From assembly GCF_029392875.1 (NCBI RefSeq), contig NZ_CP113946.1:744001-808000 (forward strand): DNA of 64,000 bases. Direction: 5' to 3'. The DNA comes from Lactobacillus sp. ESL0677. Its GTDB lineage: Bacteria; Bacillota; Bacilli; Lactobacillales; Lactobacillaceae. A program made the translations under genes and the position numbers. A model generated the notes under the pieces. The model had not been told where the DNA came from. It searched no databases and was given only the letters and a program-made list of their open reading frames with translations. This document shows positions 28,425 through 37,528 of this stretch, piece by piece. Position 1 is the first letter of the stretch; every line of letters starts with the position of its first letter.

Positions 28425-28651
28425 TGAGATTATCTCCTTTAAAAATAATTAACGTGTTCTATTTTACCATTATTACGATGTCTGACTAGTCCCAAAATAA
28501 AGATATTTAGTTAGAATAATCTTAAAATAATTTAATTTGAGAATAATTTTGGTAAAAAGTTAGCTGAAATTGCTGCTAGTATTGAATTTTGTGCTGCTGT
28601 GAGTTAAGATTATTATCGTTAATAACTACAAATAAAGAAAGAAGGATTCTT

Positions 28652-29380
28652 ATGTCAGGACATTCAAAATGGCACAATATTCAAGGCCGCAAGAATGCGC
28701 AAGACGCTAAGAGAGGTAAAATTTTCCAAAAACTATCTCGTGAGATATATATGGCTGCAAAGAATGGTGGTCCTGACCCCTCAGGGAATCCTAACTTGCG
28801 GATGGTAATGGATAAAGCTCGTGCTAACAACATGCCTAAGACTAACATTGACCGTGCACTCAAAAAGGCTGAAGGAAATTCAGACGAGCACTACGATGAG
28901 ATTACTTATGAAGGCTATGCACCTGGCGGTGTTGCTGTTTTTGTTGAAGCTTTGACTGATAACAAGAACCGGACAGCTTCTTCAGTTCGTGTTGCTTTTA
29001 CGCGTAATGGTGGTTCACTTGGTGCTACTGGTTCAGTTGCTTATATGTTTGACCGTAAGGGTTACATTGCAATTGACCGGACAACAACTGATGCTGATGA
29101 AGACCAAATGTTACTTGACGTAATGGATGCTGGTGGCGATGACTTGCAAACTAGCGATGAAGTTTACGAGATTTACACTGATCCTAAGCAGTTAGCACAA
29201 GTTCGTGACGCTTTAGAAAAGGCTGGCTATAAGCTTGCTAACGCTGAGTTAACGATGATTCCTGAGAATACTACACCAGTACCAGAAGACAAGAAGGAAC
29301 AATTTGCTAACCTTGTTGACGCCTTAGAAGACGATGACGATGTGCAAAATGTTTACACTGCCGCTGCTGATGAAGATTAG
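28652..29380 (+). CDS. YebC/PmpR-family transcriptional regulator or translation factor
   Basis: A 242-aa YebC-family protein. It starts at ATG 28652 with aagaaagaagga as SD; the longer frame from 28589 is not supported. Typical features are [15 protein letters not shown] at the N-terminus, [15 protein letters not shown] and [17 protein letters not shown]. The family has DNA-binding members and members that relieve ribosome stalling at proline runs. It lies directly upstream of comGA but is separated from it by a terminator. Confidence 0.92.
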   Translation: MSGHSKWHNIQGRKNAQDAKRGKIFQKLSREIYMAAKNGGPDPSGNPNLRMVMDKARANNMPKTNIDRALKKAEGNSDEHYDEITYEGYAPGGVAVFVEALTDNKNRTASSVRVAFTRNGGSLGATGSVAYMFDRKGYIAIDRTTTDADEDQMLLDVMDAGGDDLQTSDEVYEIYTDPKQLAQVRDALEKAGYKLANAELTMIPENTTPVPEDKKEQFANLVDALEDDDDVQNVYTAAADED

Positions 29381-29401
29381 GTTTAATATAAAATAACGAT
29401 T

Positions 29402-29429
29402 AATCACTCAATTTTTTGAGTGATTTTTT
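29402..29429 (+). terminator. Terminator of yebC
   Basis: A 10-bp stem (29402-29411 with 29416-29425) with a 4-T loop, followed by T residues. It isolates comG transcription from yebC. Confidence 0.8.
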
Positions 29430-29495
29430 ATTTATAAAAAATTTTTCACCTCTTTTGCGTATGTACTTGTAGAGCACAGGCAAAGGAGGCTTTTT

Positions 29496-30470
29496 ATGCG
29501 GATTAAGGAAACGGTTAACTCGTTAATTGAAGAAGCAATTGCTGAACACGCTAGCGACATATTCTTCTTGGTACATGATGAGCAAATGGTGGTTAACTTA
29601 CGGACAATTACTGGGATTAGTCAAAGAGCGGTATTTACGTTAAATGAAGGAAAAGAAATTATCAACTTTCTCAAATATGGCGCGCAAATGGATATTGCTG
29701 AACATCGTAGGCCGCAGGTTGGGGCATTGACATATGATTACCATCAAGAAAAGTATTATCTGCGTTTATCGAGCATTGGCGATTTTACCGGTTGTGAAAC
29801 GCTTGTGTTACGGATTATTTATCAAGTGCAGTCGGGCCAGTATTTTTTGCCTAAGCAAATTGAAAAATTAACGCAGTTAGCTAAACGGCGCGGCTTAATT
29901 GTCACAAGTGGACCCACTGGCTCTGGTAAAACCACGACGATGTATAAGTTGGCGCAAGCTGTTGGGCAGGAAAAAATGGTGATGACAATTGAGGATCCAG
30001 TTGAAATCCACCAAGCATCATTTTTACAAACTCAGGTTAATGATGAAGCTGAAATTAGTTATGCGCGATTACTAGAAGCAGCTTTGCGTCATCGTCCGGA
30101 TATATTAATTATTGGTGAAATTCGAAATGCCCAAACGGCACGGTTAGCAGTTGATGCTGCGCTAAGCGGACACCTCGTGCTAGCGACTGTCCATGCTAAG
30201 AGTACACTGCAAACAATTTCACGATTAGAGAGCTTGCAAATTAATCAAAATGAGCTAAGTAACTGTTTAACAGCCGTTTCTTACCAACGACTCTTGCCAA
30301 CAGCAAACGGCTTTTCATGCTTACTCGATATTGCCAGTGGACAAGACTTGCAGGATAGTATTGAGCAAACTCAACGAGGAAATTTTGTTAAGTGGACGGA
30401 TAATTTAGCAGAACTGAAACAGCGAGGTGAAATTAGTGCGCCAATCTATGAACAATTTCAAGAAGGGTAA
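29496..30470 (+). CDS. comGA: Competence pseudopilus assembly ATPase ComGA
   Basis: This is the traffic ATPase of the type IV pilus-like DNA-uptake machine, 324 aa. Walker A GPTGSGKTTT is near residue 140, the Asp/His boxes lie around TIEDPVEIHQ and LRHRPDILIIGEIR, and HLVLATVHAKS follows. It has no zinc C-box. aaaggagg at 29483-29490 is the SD. The upstream segment ttgcgtatg (29455-29463) weakly resembles a competence sigma (ComX/SigH) site; this is only suggestive. It is the first gene of comGA-GG. Confidence 0.92.
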   Translation: MRIKETVNSLIEEAIAEHASDIFFLVHDEQMVVNLRTITGISQRAVFTLNEGKEIINFLKYGAQMDIAEHRRPQVGALTYDYHQEKYYLRLSSIGDFTGCETLVLRIIYQVQSGQYFLPKQIEKLTQLAKRRGLIVTSGPTGSGKTTTMYKLAQAVGQEKMVMTIEDPVEIHQASFLQTQVNDEAEISYARLLEAALRHRPDILIIGEIRNAQTARLAVDAALSGHLVLATVHAKSTLQTISRLESLQINQNELSNCLTAVSYQRLLPTANGFSCLLDIASGQDLQDSIEQTQRGNFVKWTDNLAELKQRGEISAPIYEQFQEG

Positions 30471-31440
30471 GTTGACGGGCCAAGAGCAGCTAGCCTTTCT
30501 TGATTATTTACAAAATAGCCTGGCCAATGGCTTTTCTCTTAGCACCAGTTTGGAATTAATGCCGATATTATGGTCAAAACGTAAGAAAATGCTAACAGGG
30601 TTAAGCAAAAGAATGACTTTGGGCGCCAATTTAGGTCAGGAAATGTGGCAACTGGGTTTTAGTAAAACAGTTGCTACACAAGTTGAATTAGCAATGCAGC
30701 AAGGAAATTTGCTTGATTGCTTATCACAGCTAGCTACGCTGAATCGCTTGAAAAATGAACAAGTTAAGAAGCTGAAAACGGAAATGTCATATCCAGTGGT
30801 GTTAGTCGTAATGATGGTTGCATTGCTTGTTTTTATGCAGACCTTTGTATCAAGTCAGTTTTCGTCTTCTAACGAGCATACAGGTGACGTCTTGCTGGTA
30901 GGCATACTGGGGTTAGGTCTGCTATTTCTCTACTATTTCACGCAAGTCCTAACTCTTTTACGTAAGCAAGATTACCATTCACTAAAAAAACTAGCGCATT
31001 ACCCAATTATTGGTGCAACAGTCAAAGTGTATGTCAAATATCTTTTAGTTTATGATATTGGCTTATTGGTTGCGAGTGGATTTTCCTTGCAAAAGATGTG
31101 TCAGTATGCAGCTAATCAGGAAAAAGGGTCACTGCAGCAGTATCTTGGTGCTAAGGTAAACCGAAAGTTAGCCAAGGGCAAGAGTTTGCAGGAGATTATT
31201 AAGCAGGAATTATTTTTGCCAGATGAATTAGTAATTTTGCTTGAGACGGGATCAACTAAGGGCGATTTAGGTAATCGCTGTTTACTACTCGGACAAACAT
31301 TATTTACAGATTTAACTAGTAAAATTGAAAAATTAATCGTTAATGTTCAACCAGTTTGCTTTATTTTGATTGGATTGTGCATTATCGGGATGTATTTAAA
31401 GTTGTTGCTGCCAATGTATGCCATGATGCAGCAGATTTAA
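30436..31440 (+). CDS. comGB: Competence pseudopilus membrane platform protein ComGB
   Basis: This is the inner-membrane platform protein of the type II secretion F family, about 334 aa, with three hydrophobic segments (about 120-140, 155-175 and 305-330). It overlaps the end of comGA. The frame opens at GTG 30427; GTG 30436 has gaggtg at normal spacing and is preferred. ComGB couples the ComGA ATPase to pseudopilus growth. Confidence 0.88.
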   Translation: MRQSMNNFKKGKLTGQEQLAFLDYLQNSLANGFSLSTSLELMPILWSKRKKMLTGLSKRMTLGANLGQEMWQLGFSKTVATQVELAMQQGNLLDCLSQLATLNRLKNEQVKKLKTEMSYPVVLVVMMVALLVFMQTFVSSQFSSSNEHTGDVLLVGILGLGLLFLYYFTQVLTLLRKQDYHSLKKLAHYPIIGATVKVYVKYLLVYDIGLLVASGFSLQKMCQYAANQEKGSLQQYLGAKVNRKLAKGKSLQEIIKQELFLPDELVILLETGSTKGDLGNRCLLLGQTLFTDLTSKIEKLIVNVQPVCFILIGLCIIGMYLKLLLPMYAMMQQI

Positions 31441-31447
31441 GGAGATT

Positions 31448-31798
31448 ATGATGAAGAAAAAGTTTAAACAATATTTATTAAAGATTTTAGCTAAAAGTCG
31501 GAAGGCACAAGGCTTTACATTGATTGAAATGGTCGTGGTTATTGCCATTATTGTATTGCTGCTCTTGATTATTGCACCTAACTTGACCAAGCAAAAACAG
31601 AGTGCGGCTGATCGTACCGAAGACGCCTTTAAGACAACCTTGCAAACGCAGGCCGATCTTTATGAAGAGGACAAGGACCGTAAGGGTAAAGATATTACTT
31701 TCCAAAATATGTTTGAAGATGGTTATTTGACCAAAAATCAACTTGATAAGTCCAAAAATTATACGGTAAATAATGGTGTGGTTGAAAAAGGCAATTAA
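31448..31798 (+). CDS. comGC: Major pseudopilin ComGC
   Basis: This is the main competence pseudopilin, 116 aa. It has the prepilin cleavage and helix motif QGFTLIEMVVVIAII near residue 22, with the Glu at +5 after the G/F cut. Prepilin peptidase (ComC) would cleave between Gly and Phe. SD aaggag lies just before ATG 31448/31451. The gene overlaps comGD. Confidence 0.9.
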   Translation: MMKKKFKQYLLKILAKSRKAQGFTLIEMVVVIAIIVLLLLIIAPNLTKQKQSAADRTEDAFKTTLQTQADLYEEDKDRKGKDITFQNMFEDGYLTKNQLDKSKNYTVNNGVVEKGN

Positions 31799-32210
31799 AG
31801 TTAAATTTTCTGGCTTTACATTAGTAGAAATGATTGTGTGCTTAGTGATTGCACTCAGCTTAGTGATGCTTGGAACTGTCGAAATTTCCGCATATCGCCA
31901 GCAGCTAGTTCTCAATAATACTACTAAAGAAATTAAAAGTTCTATTGAGCAAGCGGCGCGGTTCAGTACGATTAAACATGAGTCAGTTACAATAATATAT
32001 CAGCCGGATACAAAGATACTTACTTTTAAAGGGCGTGGCTTTTCTCAAAATATCCAAATCGCTTCAACAATTACTATCTATGGTCTTAAGAGTACAATGC
32101 TGATTACAAACGATGGAATACTAGCACCCAAAACTATTACTATTGATGATGGTCAACATTCACAAAAAATAAAGTTACAAATGCTTTGGGGGCGAGCAAT
32201 TGAAGAATAA
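31773..32210 (+). CDS. comGD: Minor pseudopilin ComGD
   Basis: A 145-aa minor pseudopilin with SGFTLVEMIVCLVIAL near residue 13, a prepilin cleavage site and hydrophobic helix like those of ComGC. It overlaps comGC by 26 bases and comGE by 11. Confidence 0.85.
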   Translation: MVWLKKAIKVKFSGFTLVEMIVCLVIALSLVMLGTVEISAYRQQLVLNNTTKEIKSSIEQAARFSTIKHESVTIIYQPDTKILTFKGRGFSQNIQIASTITIYGLKSTMLITNDGILAPKTITIDDGQHSQKIKLQMLWGRAIEE

Positions 32211-32478
32211 ATTTCGATTAAAGGGCTTTTTACTGGCAGAAAGTGTGGTGGCACTTGTTTTAGCAGTAATGGGTGTTACTCTAATTGCGTTAATCGTTAG
32301 CAGCAGTATGGTAAATGAGCACCAAATCGAGTTAAAGACAGACCGAACTTATGCTTGGCATGTGCTGAAAGAAAGCAATTTAGATAAGATTACTGTTCAT
32401 GATCGTGTTTATCAACCTCTAGGAGCAAAAAGCGTCTATGATACAACAGACAAGAAAACTTATGAAATTAAGAACTAA
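32200..32478 (+). CDS. comGE: Minor pseudopilin ComGE
   Basis: A 92-aa minor pseudopilin starting at TTG 32200. The N-terminus is basic (KNKFRLKGF) followed by LLAESVVALVLAVMGV, the hydrophobic helix after a Gly-Phe site. It overlaps comGD and comGF. Confidence 0.78.
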   Translation: MKNKFRLKGFLLAESVVALVLAVMGVTLIALIVSSSMVNEHQIELKTDRTYAWHVLKESNLDKITVHDRVYQPLGAKSVYDTTDKKTYEIKN

Positions 32479-32965
32479 GGGCTTTATGTTGGCCGAAGCT
32501 ATGTTTGCCGTTTTTATAACTTTATTGGTTGTTTTAATGTTGCAAAATTTGTTAAAAAGCATGACTTTAGCCAACAAAGTTGAGCATCATACCGACGATG
32601 TAGTTTTTTCTTATGTGCAATTCAACCGCTTTTTACATGATAGTCATACTAAATTGGCCTATGTTGATGTCGCTGCTTCCACGACAAAAAAGGCAAAAAT
32701 TGTAAAAGTAGACCAAGATAATAATGAAAATATTTATTGGTTAACTTTTTATAAAAATATGATTCGGGCAACAACTATCGAAGGTGGACATATGCCACTT
32801 TTATTGAATATTAGTAATGCGAAGTTTGTGACCCACTCACAGCAGCTGAAGATTATGGTGACAGAAGATGATGGCCGCCAGTCTGAATTATATTTTAAAT
32901 TAGCCAAGCAGCCGGAAAAGAAGGCAAAAAATGAACAAGCTAAAAAAGCAAAAAGTAAAAGCTAG
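32462..32965 (+). CDS. comGF: Minor pseudopilin ComGF
   Basis: About 167 aa, beginning MKLRTKGFMLAEAMFAVF with a prepilin-like Gly-Phe site and a hydrophobic helix, then a beta-rich soluble part and a Lys-rich tail. The frame opens at 32438, and either ATG (32438 or 32462) could be used. It overlaps comGE. Confidence 0.78.
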   Translation: MKLRTKGFMLAEAMFAVFITLLVVLMLQNLLKSMTLANKVEHHTDDVVFSYVQFNRFLHDSHTKLAYVDVAASTTKKAKIVKVDQDNNENIYWLTFYKNMIRATTIEGGHMPLLLNISNAKFVTHSQQLKIMVTEDDGRQSELYFKLAKQPEKKAKNEQAKKAKSKS

Positions 32966-33089
32966 TGCGTTACTTAGCAGTGTTTTGGTATTAATTACCT
33001 GTCTATTGTTCCTGCAATTTTATCAGGAAGTTTACCGTTTCAGTATGGAAAGCGACTTGCTATTAATTGAATATCTAGTCAACAATTGA
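32931..33089 (+). CDS. comGG: Short ComGG-like protein (52 aa)
   Basis: A 52-aa frame overlaps the comGF end. It has a basic start (MNKLKKQKVKASALL), a single hydrophobic helix (about 15-35), and an acidic tail ending LLLIEYLVNN. Position after comGF and the single N-terminal helix fit ComGG, the last gene of the competence operon, which is shorter here than in Bacillus. It lacks the Gly-Phe site. Confidence 0.65.
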   Translation: MNKLKKQKVKASALLSSVLVLITCLLFLQFYQEVYRFSMESDLLLIEYLVNN

Positions 33090-33150
33090 TTTGCTTGCAC
33101 CGATAACCTGCTTTCTATTAAAATGGTAAGGAAGATAAGGGGAATTAAGC

Positions 33151-34155
33151 ATGGATAAAATTGAAGAACTTTTTAATAAATTTTTGGACTGTGTTAAGTG
33201 TCTGCAGGATAGCTTAAATGTTACTTTTGGTGAGGCTTTAACCGAAACTTTTGATAATCTTGAAACAGGTAAGATTAAGGTTGAAATGGGTGCCCCAGAT
33301 AAGGATACGGTTGCTAAGTTAAGTCAAAAATATGCTGCACTGGATTATGATCATTTAGCGCAGAAGGATAAGGTACAAATTTTTACTTACCTAGTCCTTA
33401 AAGCAATCAATGAAGACGAATTAGACGTCAATCAAATGCCGACACCACCAGCTATTGCCACAATTATTGCAATGTTGATGAAGAAGTTGCTGCCGGCAGA
33501 CAAGGACTTGACAATTGTTGATCCAGCAGTTGGTACTGGTAGTTTGCTTTATGAAGTCGTTAACCAACTGAAAATGGCTAACCATTCTAAGCTAAATTAT
33601 AAGCTAGCTGGAATTGATAACGACGAGGAAGTGCTGAACTTCGCTGATGTTGGCGCTCATTTAAATGGGATTAAGATTGACTTGTATTGCCAGGATGCTC
33701 TTAGTCCTTGGCTACTTGAAAGTCCAGAAGCAGTAGTTAGTGATTTGCCAATTGGTTATTATCCAATTGATGATAATGCAGCTAATTTTGCAACAAAGGC
33801 TGAAAAAGGACATTCATTTGCACATCTTTTGTTTATTGAGCAAATTATTAAAAATCTGCAGCCTGGAGGCTATGCCTTTTTGGTTGTACCCAAATCAATA
33901 CTTTCTGGTAAAGTTGGGGCTGACTTTATGCCGTGGCTAGCTGAAAAGGTCTTCTTGCGGGCGATTGTTGAGCTACCGGACAACATGTTTCAGAATAAAT
34001 TTAACCAAAAATCAGTTTTGGTATTTCAAAATCACGGCACTGGTATTAGTAGCAGTGAGGTTTTGCTCACAAAGTTAGACTCAATTAAGAAGCAAGAGGA
34101 GCTAATTAAGCTTAATGTTAAGCTAAATGAGTGGTATACTAATAACATTCATTAA
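33151..34155 (+). CDS. Class I SAM-dependent N6-adenine methyltransferase, YtxK-like
   Basis: A 334-aa predicted methyltransferase. Motif I DPAVGTGSLLYE is near residue 125, and SDLPIGYYP (about 198) occupies the place of the catalytic NPPY motif, as in the YtxK family found after comG in many lactobacilli and bacilli. The N-terminal 100 aa are helical, like the HsdM N-terminal part. Its target may be DNA or protein; the unusual motif IV leaves that open. SD aaggggaa precedes the ATG. Confidence 0.85.
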   Translation: MDKIEELFNKFLDCVKCLQDSLNVTFGEALTETFDNLETGKIKVEMGAPDKDTVAKLSQKYAALDYDHLAQKDKVQIFTYLVLKAINEDELDVNQMPTPPAIATIIAMLMKKLLPADKDLTIVDPAVGTGSLLYEVVNQLKMANHSKLNYKLAGIDNDEEVLNFADVGAHLNGIKIDLYCQDALSPWLLESPEAVVSDLPIGYYPIDDNAANFATKAEKGHSFAHLLFIEQIIKNLQPGGYAFLVVPKSILSGKVGADFMPWLAEKVFLRAIVELPDNMFQNKFNQKSVLVFQNHGTGISSSEVLLTKLDSIKKQEELIKLNVKLNEWYTNNIH

Positions 34156-34197
34156 TTTGTGAAAATACAAAGTTACATGTATGGAGGAATTTTATTT

Positions 34198-35382
34198 ATG
34201 AAAAAAGTTTTAGCAATCAACTCAGGTAGCTCTTCTTTTAAGTATAAGTTATTTGCTTTACCAGAAGAAAAGGTATTAGCAGAAGGCCTTGCTGACCGTG
34301 TTGGGATTGATGGCTCATCATTTGAAATCAAATTAGCCAACGGTGAAAAACACAAGGAAGAAGTAGCTATTCCCGATCAAGAAACAGCCGTTAACCTGTT
34401 GCTTAAAGCATTGGAAGATTACAAAGTTATCTCTGATTTAAGTGAAATTGCTGGTGTTGGTCACCGTGTTGTTGCTGGTGGGGAAGAATTCTCAGATTCA
34501 GTAATCGTTGACAAGGACAAATTACAAGCAATTTATGACTTAAAAGAATATGCACCATTGCATAATCCAGCTGAAGGTAAGGGAATTGAAGCATTTATGA
34601 AATTGCTTCCGGAAGTACCAGAAGTTGCTGTTTTTGATACTTCATTCCACCAAACTTTGGATCCAGTACACTACATGTACTCGATTCCTTATAAGTATTA
34701 TCAAGAATACGGTGTACGTAAGTACGGTGCTCACGGTACTTCAGTTCGTTATATTGTTGGTCGTGCTGCTGAAATGCTTGGCAGAGATGCCAAAGATTTG
34801 AAGATGGTAGTTTGCCACCTAGGTTCAGGTGCATCAATTACTGCTGTTAAGAACGGCAAGTCTTACGACACTTCAATGGGCTTCACACCACTTGCAGGTA
34901 TCACAATGGGTACACGTTCAGGTGATGTTGATCCTTCAGTTTTGCAATACATTATGAACAAAGACAACATTGATATTAACCAAATGATTAGTATTTTGAA
35001 TGACAAGTCAGGATTACTTGGTATTTCTGAAATTTCTTCAGATATGCGTGACTTGGAAGACAATGCTGACAAGAAGGCTAACTTAGCTCGTGAAATCTTT
35101 GTTGACCGTGTAATTCAATACGTTGGTTCATACGTTGCTGAAATGGGTGGCGTTGATGCGATTGTCTTCACTGCTGGTGTTGGTGAACACGACAGCAGCG
35201 TTCGTGAAAATGTTATGAAGGCTTTTGAATTTATCGGTTTGGACCCAGACTTTGAAGCTAACAAGTCTAATGGTGAGAAGTTTATTTCTAAAGACGGCTC
35301 AAAGGTTAAGGCAATGATTATCCCAACTGACGAAGAATTGATGATTGAACGTGATGTTGTTCGTTTAGCTCATTTGAACTAA
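34198..35382 (+). CDS. ackA: Acetate kinase
   Basis: This is acetate kinase, 394 aa. Features seen are the phosphate loop NSGSSSFKYK near residue 7, VCHLGSGASITAV, GFTPLAGITMGTRSGDVDPS and FTAGVGEHD with its active-site residues. It converts acetyl phosphate and ADP to acetate and ATP. The start is ATG 34198 with ggagg upstream; the longer frame from 34159 is not supported. A 7-base spacer plus a SAM-like run of codons separates it from the methylase, the usual comG-ytxK-ackA order. Confidence 0.95.
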   Translation: MKKVLAINSGSSSFKYKLFALPEEKVLAEGLADRVGIDGSSFEIKLANGEKHKEEVAIPDQETAVNLLLKALEDYKVISDLSEIAGVGHRVVAGGEEFSDSVIVDKDKLQAIYDLKEYAPLHNPAEGKGIEAFMKLLPEVPEVAVFDTSFHQTLDPVHYMYSIPYKYYQEYGVRKYGAHGTSVRYIVGRAAEMLGRDAKDLKMVVCHLGSGASITAVKNGKSYDTSMGFTPLAGITMGTRSGDVDPSVLQYIMNKDNIDINQMISILNDKSGLLGISEISSDMRDLEDNADKKANLAREIFVDRVIQYVGSYVAEMGGVDAIVFTAGVGEHDSSVRENVMKAFEFIGLDPDFEANKSNGEKFISKDGSKVKAMIIPTDEELMIERDVVRLAHLN

Positions 35383-35419
35383 TTAATTGAACTTTTTAAT
35401 CGTTTGTTGATGTGAATTA

Positions 35420-35428
35420 TGCTATAAT
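35420..35428 (+). promoter_or_regulatory. Extended -10 promoter of ssrA
   Basis: TGCTATAAT at 35420-35428 is an extended -10 element about 14 bases before the tmRNA 5' end; no good -35 is seen. Confidence 0.65.
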
Positions 35429-35441
35429 TAGAGAGTCTCAA

Positions 35442-35806
35442 GGGGATGTTTTGGGATTCGACAGGCGTAGATTCGCATTGACTGCGATTTGTAGGTCACG
35501 TCTACATTAAAACGTCACAGAACTTTAACTGCAAATAAAGAAAATTCTTACGCATTAGCTGCTTAATTTAGCACTTATGCCTTGCCTAACATTGGATTAC
35601 TCACGTCTAGTAGTAGGTATCAAATTAGTGAGTTACGTTTAACTACCTCATCTGAATAGTTAAAAAGAGTCCTAAACAGGTTAGCTAGTCCATCCTAGCT
35701 CTGTTATATGGCGTTTTGGACTAGTGAAGTTCAAGTAATATAACTATGATCGTAGAGGTCAGTGACGGAATGCGTTTGGACAGGGGTTCAATTCCCCTCA
35801 TCTCCA
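35442..35806 (+). ncRNA. ssrA: Transfer-messenger RNA (ssrA)
   Basis: One-piece tmRNA of about 365 nt. The 5' GGGGATG (35442-35448) pairs with 3' CATCTCC (35799-35805) as the acceptor stem, and GGTTCAATTCCCC is the T-arm. The tag reading frame begins at GCA 35531 and encodes ANKENSYALAA before TAA 35564-35566. The CCA end is not encoded. It rescues stalled ribosomes with SmpB. A terminator follows, and an integrase remnant lies just beyond it. Confidence 0.95.
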
Positions 35807-35816
35807 CTGTATAGAT

Positions 35817-35846
35817 AAGAAGCCTTGATTTATCAAGGCTTCTTTT
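35817..35846 (+). terminator. Terminator of ssrA
   Basis: A 12-bp perfect stem (35817-35828 with 35833-35844) with a 4-base loop, then T residues. Confidence 0.9.
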
Positions 35847-35870
35847 AGTTTTGATGGTAATTTTACATGA

Positions 35871-35997
35871 TTAAATATTTGAAGTCCTGATTGAACTAAT
35901 GGTTTCTTTTCTGTTGGAGTTGTTAATGTGGCCGTAAATGTCCGTTGTCATTTCAATTGTTTCGTGTCCCATTAACATCTGAACTGTTTTTGGCTTA
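35871..35997 (-). pseudogene. Tyrosine integrase C-terminal remnant next to ssrA
   Basis: On the minus strand, after an in-frame TAA at the upstream end, 42 codons read PKTVQMLMGH, ETIEMTTDIYGH and the following tail. This is the C-terminal catalytic end of a phage-type tyrosine recombinase, with the conserved His of the LGH box and the nucleophile Tyr. The N-terminal part and the Arg-containing boxes are gone. It is on the opposite strand to ssrA and directly behind its terminator, where integrases of ssrA-integrated elements usually lie. No function is expected. Confidence 0.75.
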
Positions 35998-36136
35998 ACT
36001 TAATGATATTGGTTAATTTGGATGGTGTTTTACATTTACACATGAAAATCTATATAATAAGTCACATAATAAAGATTTAATAAAAATATTCCTTTTTTAT
36101 CCGATAAAAGTTTAAACTAAACATGAGGTGATTAGA

Positions 36137-37105
36137 GTGGAACCAATATTTTTAACACCGTATTTCAGACCGAAAATCTGGGGTGGGAGAAAACTACAGA
36201 CAATTTTTAATTATGATATTCCAGCTGGCAAGGTAGGCGAAGCATGGATTATTTCTGGATATAAAGATGATGCGTCGCTGGTTAGTCAAGGCCCATTGAA
36301 GGGGCAAACTTTGCGGCAAGTATATCATGAACATCCGGACTTATTTGGCAATCCTAAGGAAAAAGAGTTTCCATTATTAGTTAAATTTTTAGATGCTAAT
36401 GATAACTTGTCAGTGCAAGTTCATCCTGATGATGAATATGCTAGAAAAGTGGAGAATGACAGTGGCAAGACCGAGAGCTGGTACGTTTTACAAGCTGATC
36501 CAGATTCATATTTAATTTATGGTCATACTGCTAAGACGCGTGATGAATTAGCCGATATGATTCATCAGGGGCAATGGGACAGGCTCTTACGTAAGGTGCC
36601 GGTCAAGGCTGGCGACTTTTTCTATGTTCCAGCGGGAACAATTCACGCTTTAACTAAAGGAATTATGGTAATTGAAACCCAGCAATCTAGCGATGTTACT
36701 TACCGGCTGTATGATTATGACCGAGTTGATGAAAAGACGGGCAAGCAACGTGAGCTGCACACACAGAAGTCGATTGATGTTACCACAGTGCCACATGTTG
36801 ATCCAAAAATTGACGTTAAAGTAACTAGCGAGCAGGGAGCTACTATTAAAACTTTAGTTGAGCCGCCATTATCGCCACATTTTTATTTATGGCAAATTGA
36901 TTTAGATGGTCAGTGGCAAACTAGCTTGAACGGTCACCCTTACCTGTTAGTTTCGGTTATTAAAGGAGCGGGACAACTGCAAGTTGGCGCTCAGGCTTAT
37001 ACGCTAAAGGTTGGTACTAATTTCATTATTCCTAATCAGATGAAAGACTTCTCGTTCATTGGTAAAATGAAAATGGTAATGTCTGCTCCTGCTAAGCAGA
37101 ATTAA
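36137..37105 (+). CDS. manA: Mannose-6-phosphate isomerase, class I
   Basis: A 322-aa type I phosphomannose isomerase. MEPIFLTPYFRPKIWGG is the N-terminus, VHPDDEYAR is near residue 100 (metal ligands), and GDFFYVPAGTIHALTKG is the cupin zinc motif. It interconverts mannose 6-phosphate and fructose 6-phosphate, so it feeds products of the mannosidase/PTS island into glycolysis. Start: GTG 36137 with gaggtg 6 bases before it; GTG 36128 overlaps the SD. Confidence 0.92.
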   Translation: MEPIFLTPYFRPKIWGGRKLQTIFNYDIPAGKVGEAWIISGYKDDASLVSQGPLKGQTLRQVYHEHPDLFGNPKEKEFPLLVKFLDANDNLSVQVHPDDEYARKVENDSGKTESWYVLQADPDSYLIYGHTAKTRDELADMIHQGQWDRLLRKVPVKAGDFFYVPAGTIHALTKGIMVIETQQSSDVTYRLYDYDRVDEKTGKQRELHTQKSIDVTTVPHVDPKIDVKVTSEQGATIKTLVEPPLSPHFYLWQIDLDGQWQTSLNGHPYLLVSVIKGAGQLQVGAQAYTLKVGTNFIIPNQMKDFSFIGKMKMVMSAPAKQN

Positions 37106-37132
37106 AATTCATTAAAAAGGAAAATAAGAAGT

Positions 37133-37528
37133 ATGATTTATATTGCTTGCGGTGCAATTTTACTTGTCGTCGGACTTATCTGGTTAATTAAACCAGCCAA
37201 AAAGGCTAATCCATTATATGGTTATTTGTCATACTTAGCGCACGTCAATCGAAGTAGCTTTGCTTTTGCTCAGAAAAAGGCGAGTGGATATTTTGCCTTT
37301 TTTGGCTCGCTGCAACTACTAATTGGAATTGGCATTCACCTGTTAAAGTGGGATCGGTATTTTTTAATCTGGCTATTGACATTTTACTTCTTTATTTTGT
37401 TTCCAATTGTTGCGACCGAAAAAAGTTTGAAACGGTTTTTAATTAAACGCAATGAGTTGCCACCAGATTATATTGATCCAGATAAAGTCAAGCACGAAAG
37501 AACTAAAGGATTTAGGGATCGAAAATGA
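37133..37528 (+). CDS. Small membrane protein of unknown function
   Basis: A 131-aa protein with three hydrophobic segments (about 2-18, 47-66 and 72-95) and a basic tail. I do not recognise it. It overlaps the response regulator start by 4 bases and so belongs to the two-component operon; it could be an accessory sensor protein, but nothing in the sequence shows that. Confidence 0.6.
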   Translation: MIYIACGAILLVVGLIWLIKPAKKANPLYGYLSYLAHVNRSSFAFAQKKASGYFAFFGSLQLLIGIGIHLLKWDRYFLIWLLTFYFFILFPIVATEKSLKRFLIKRNELPPDYIDPDKVKHERTKGFRDRK

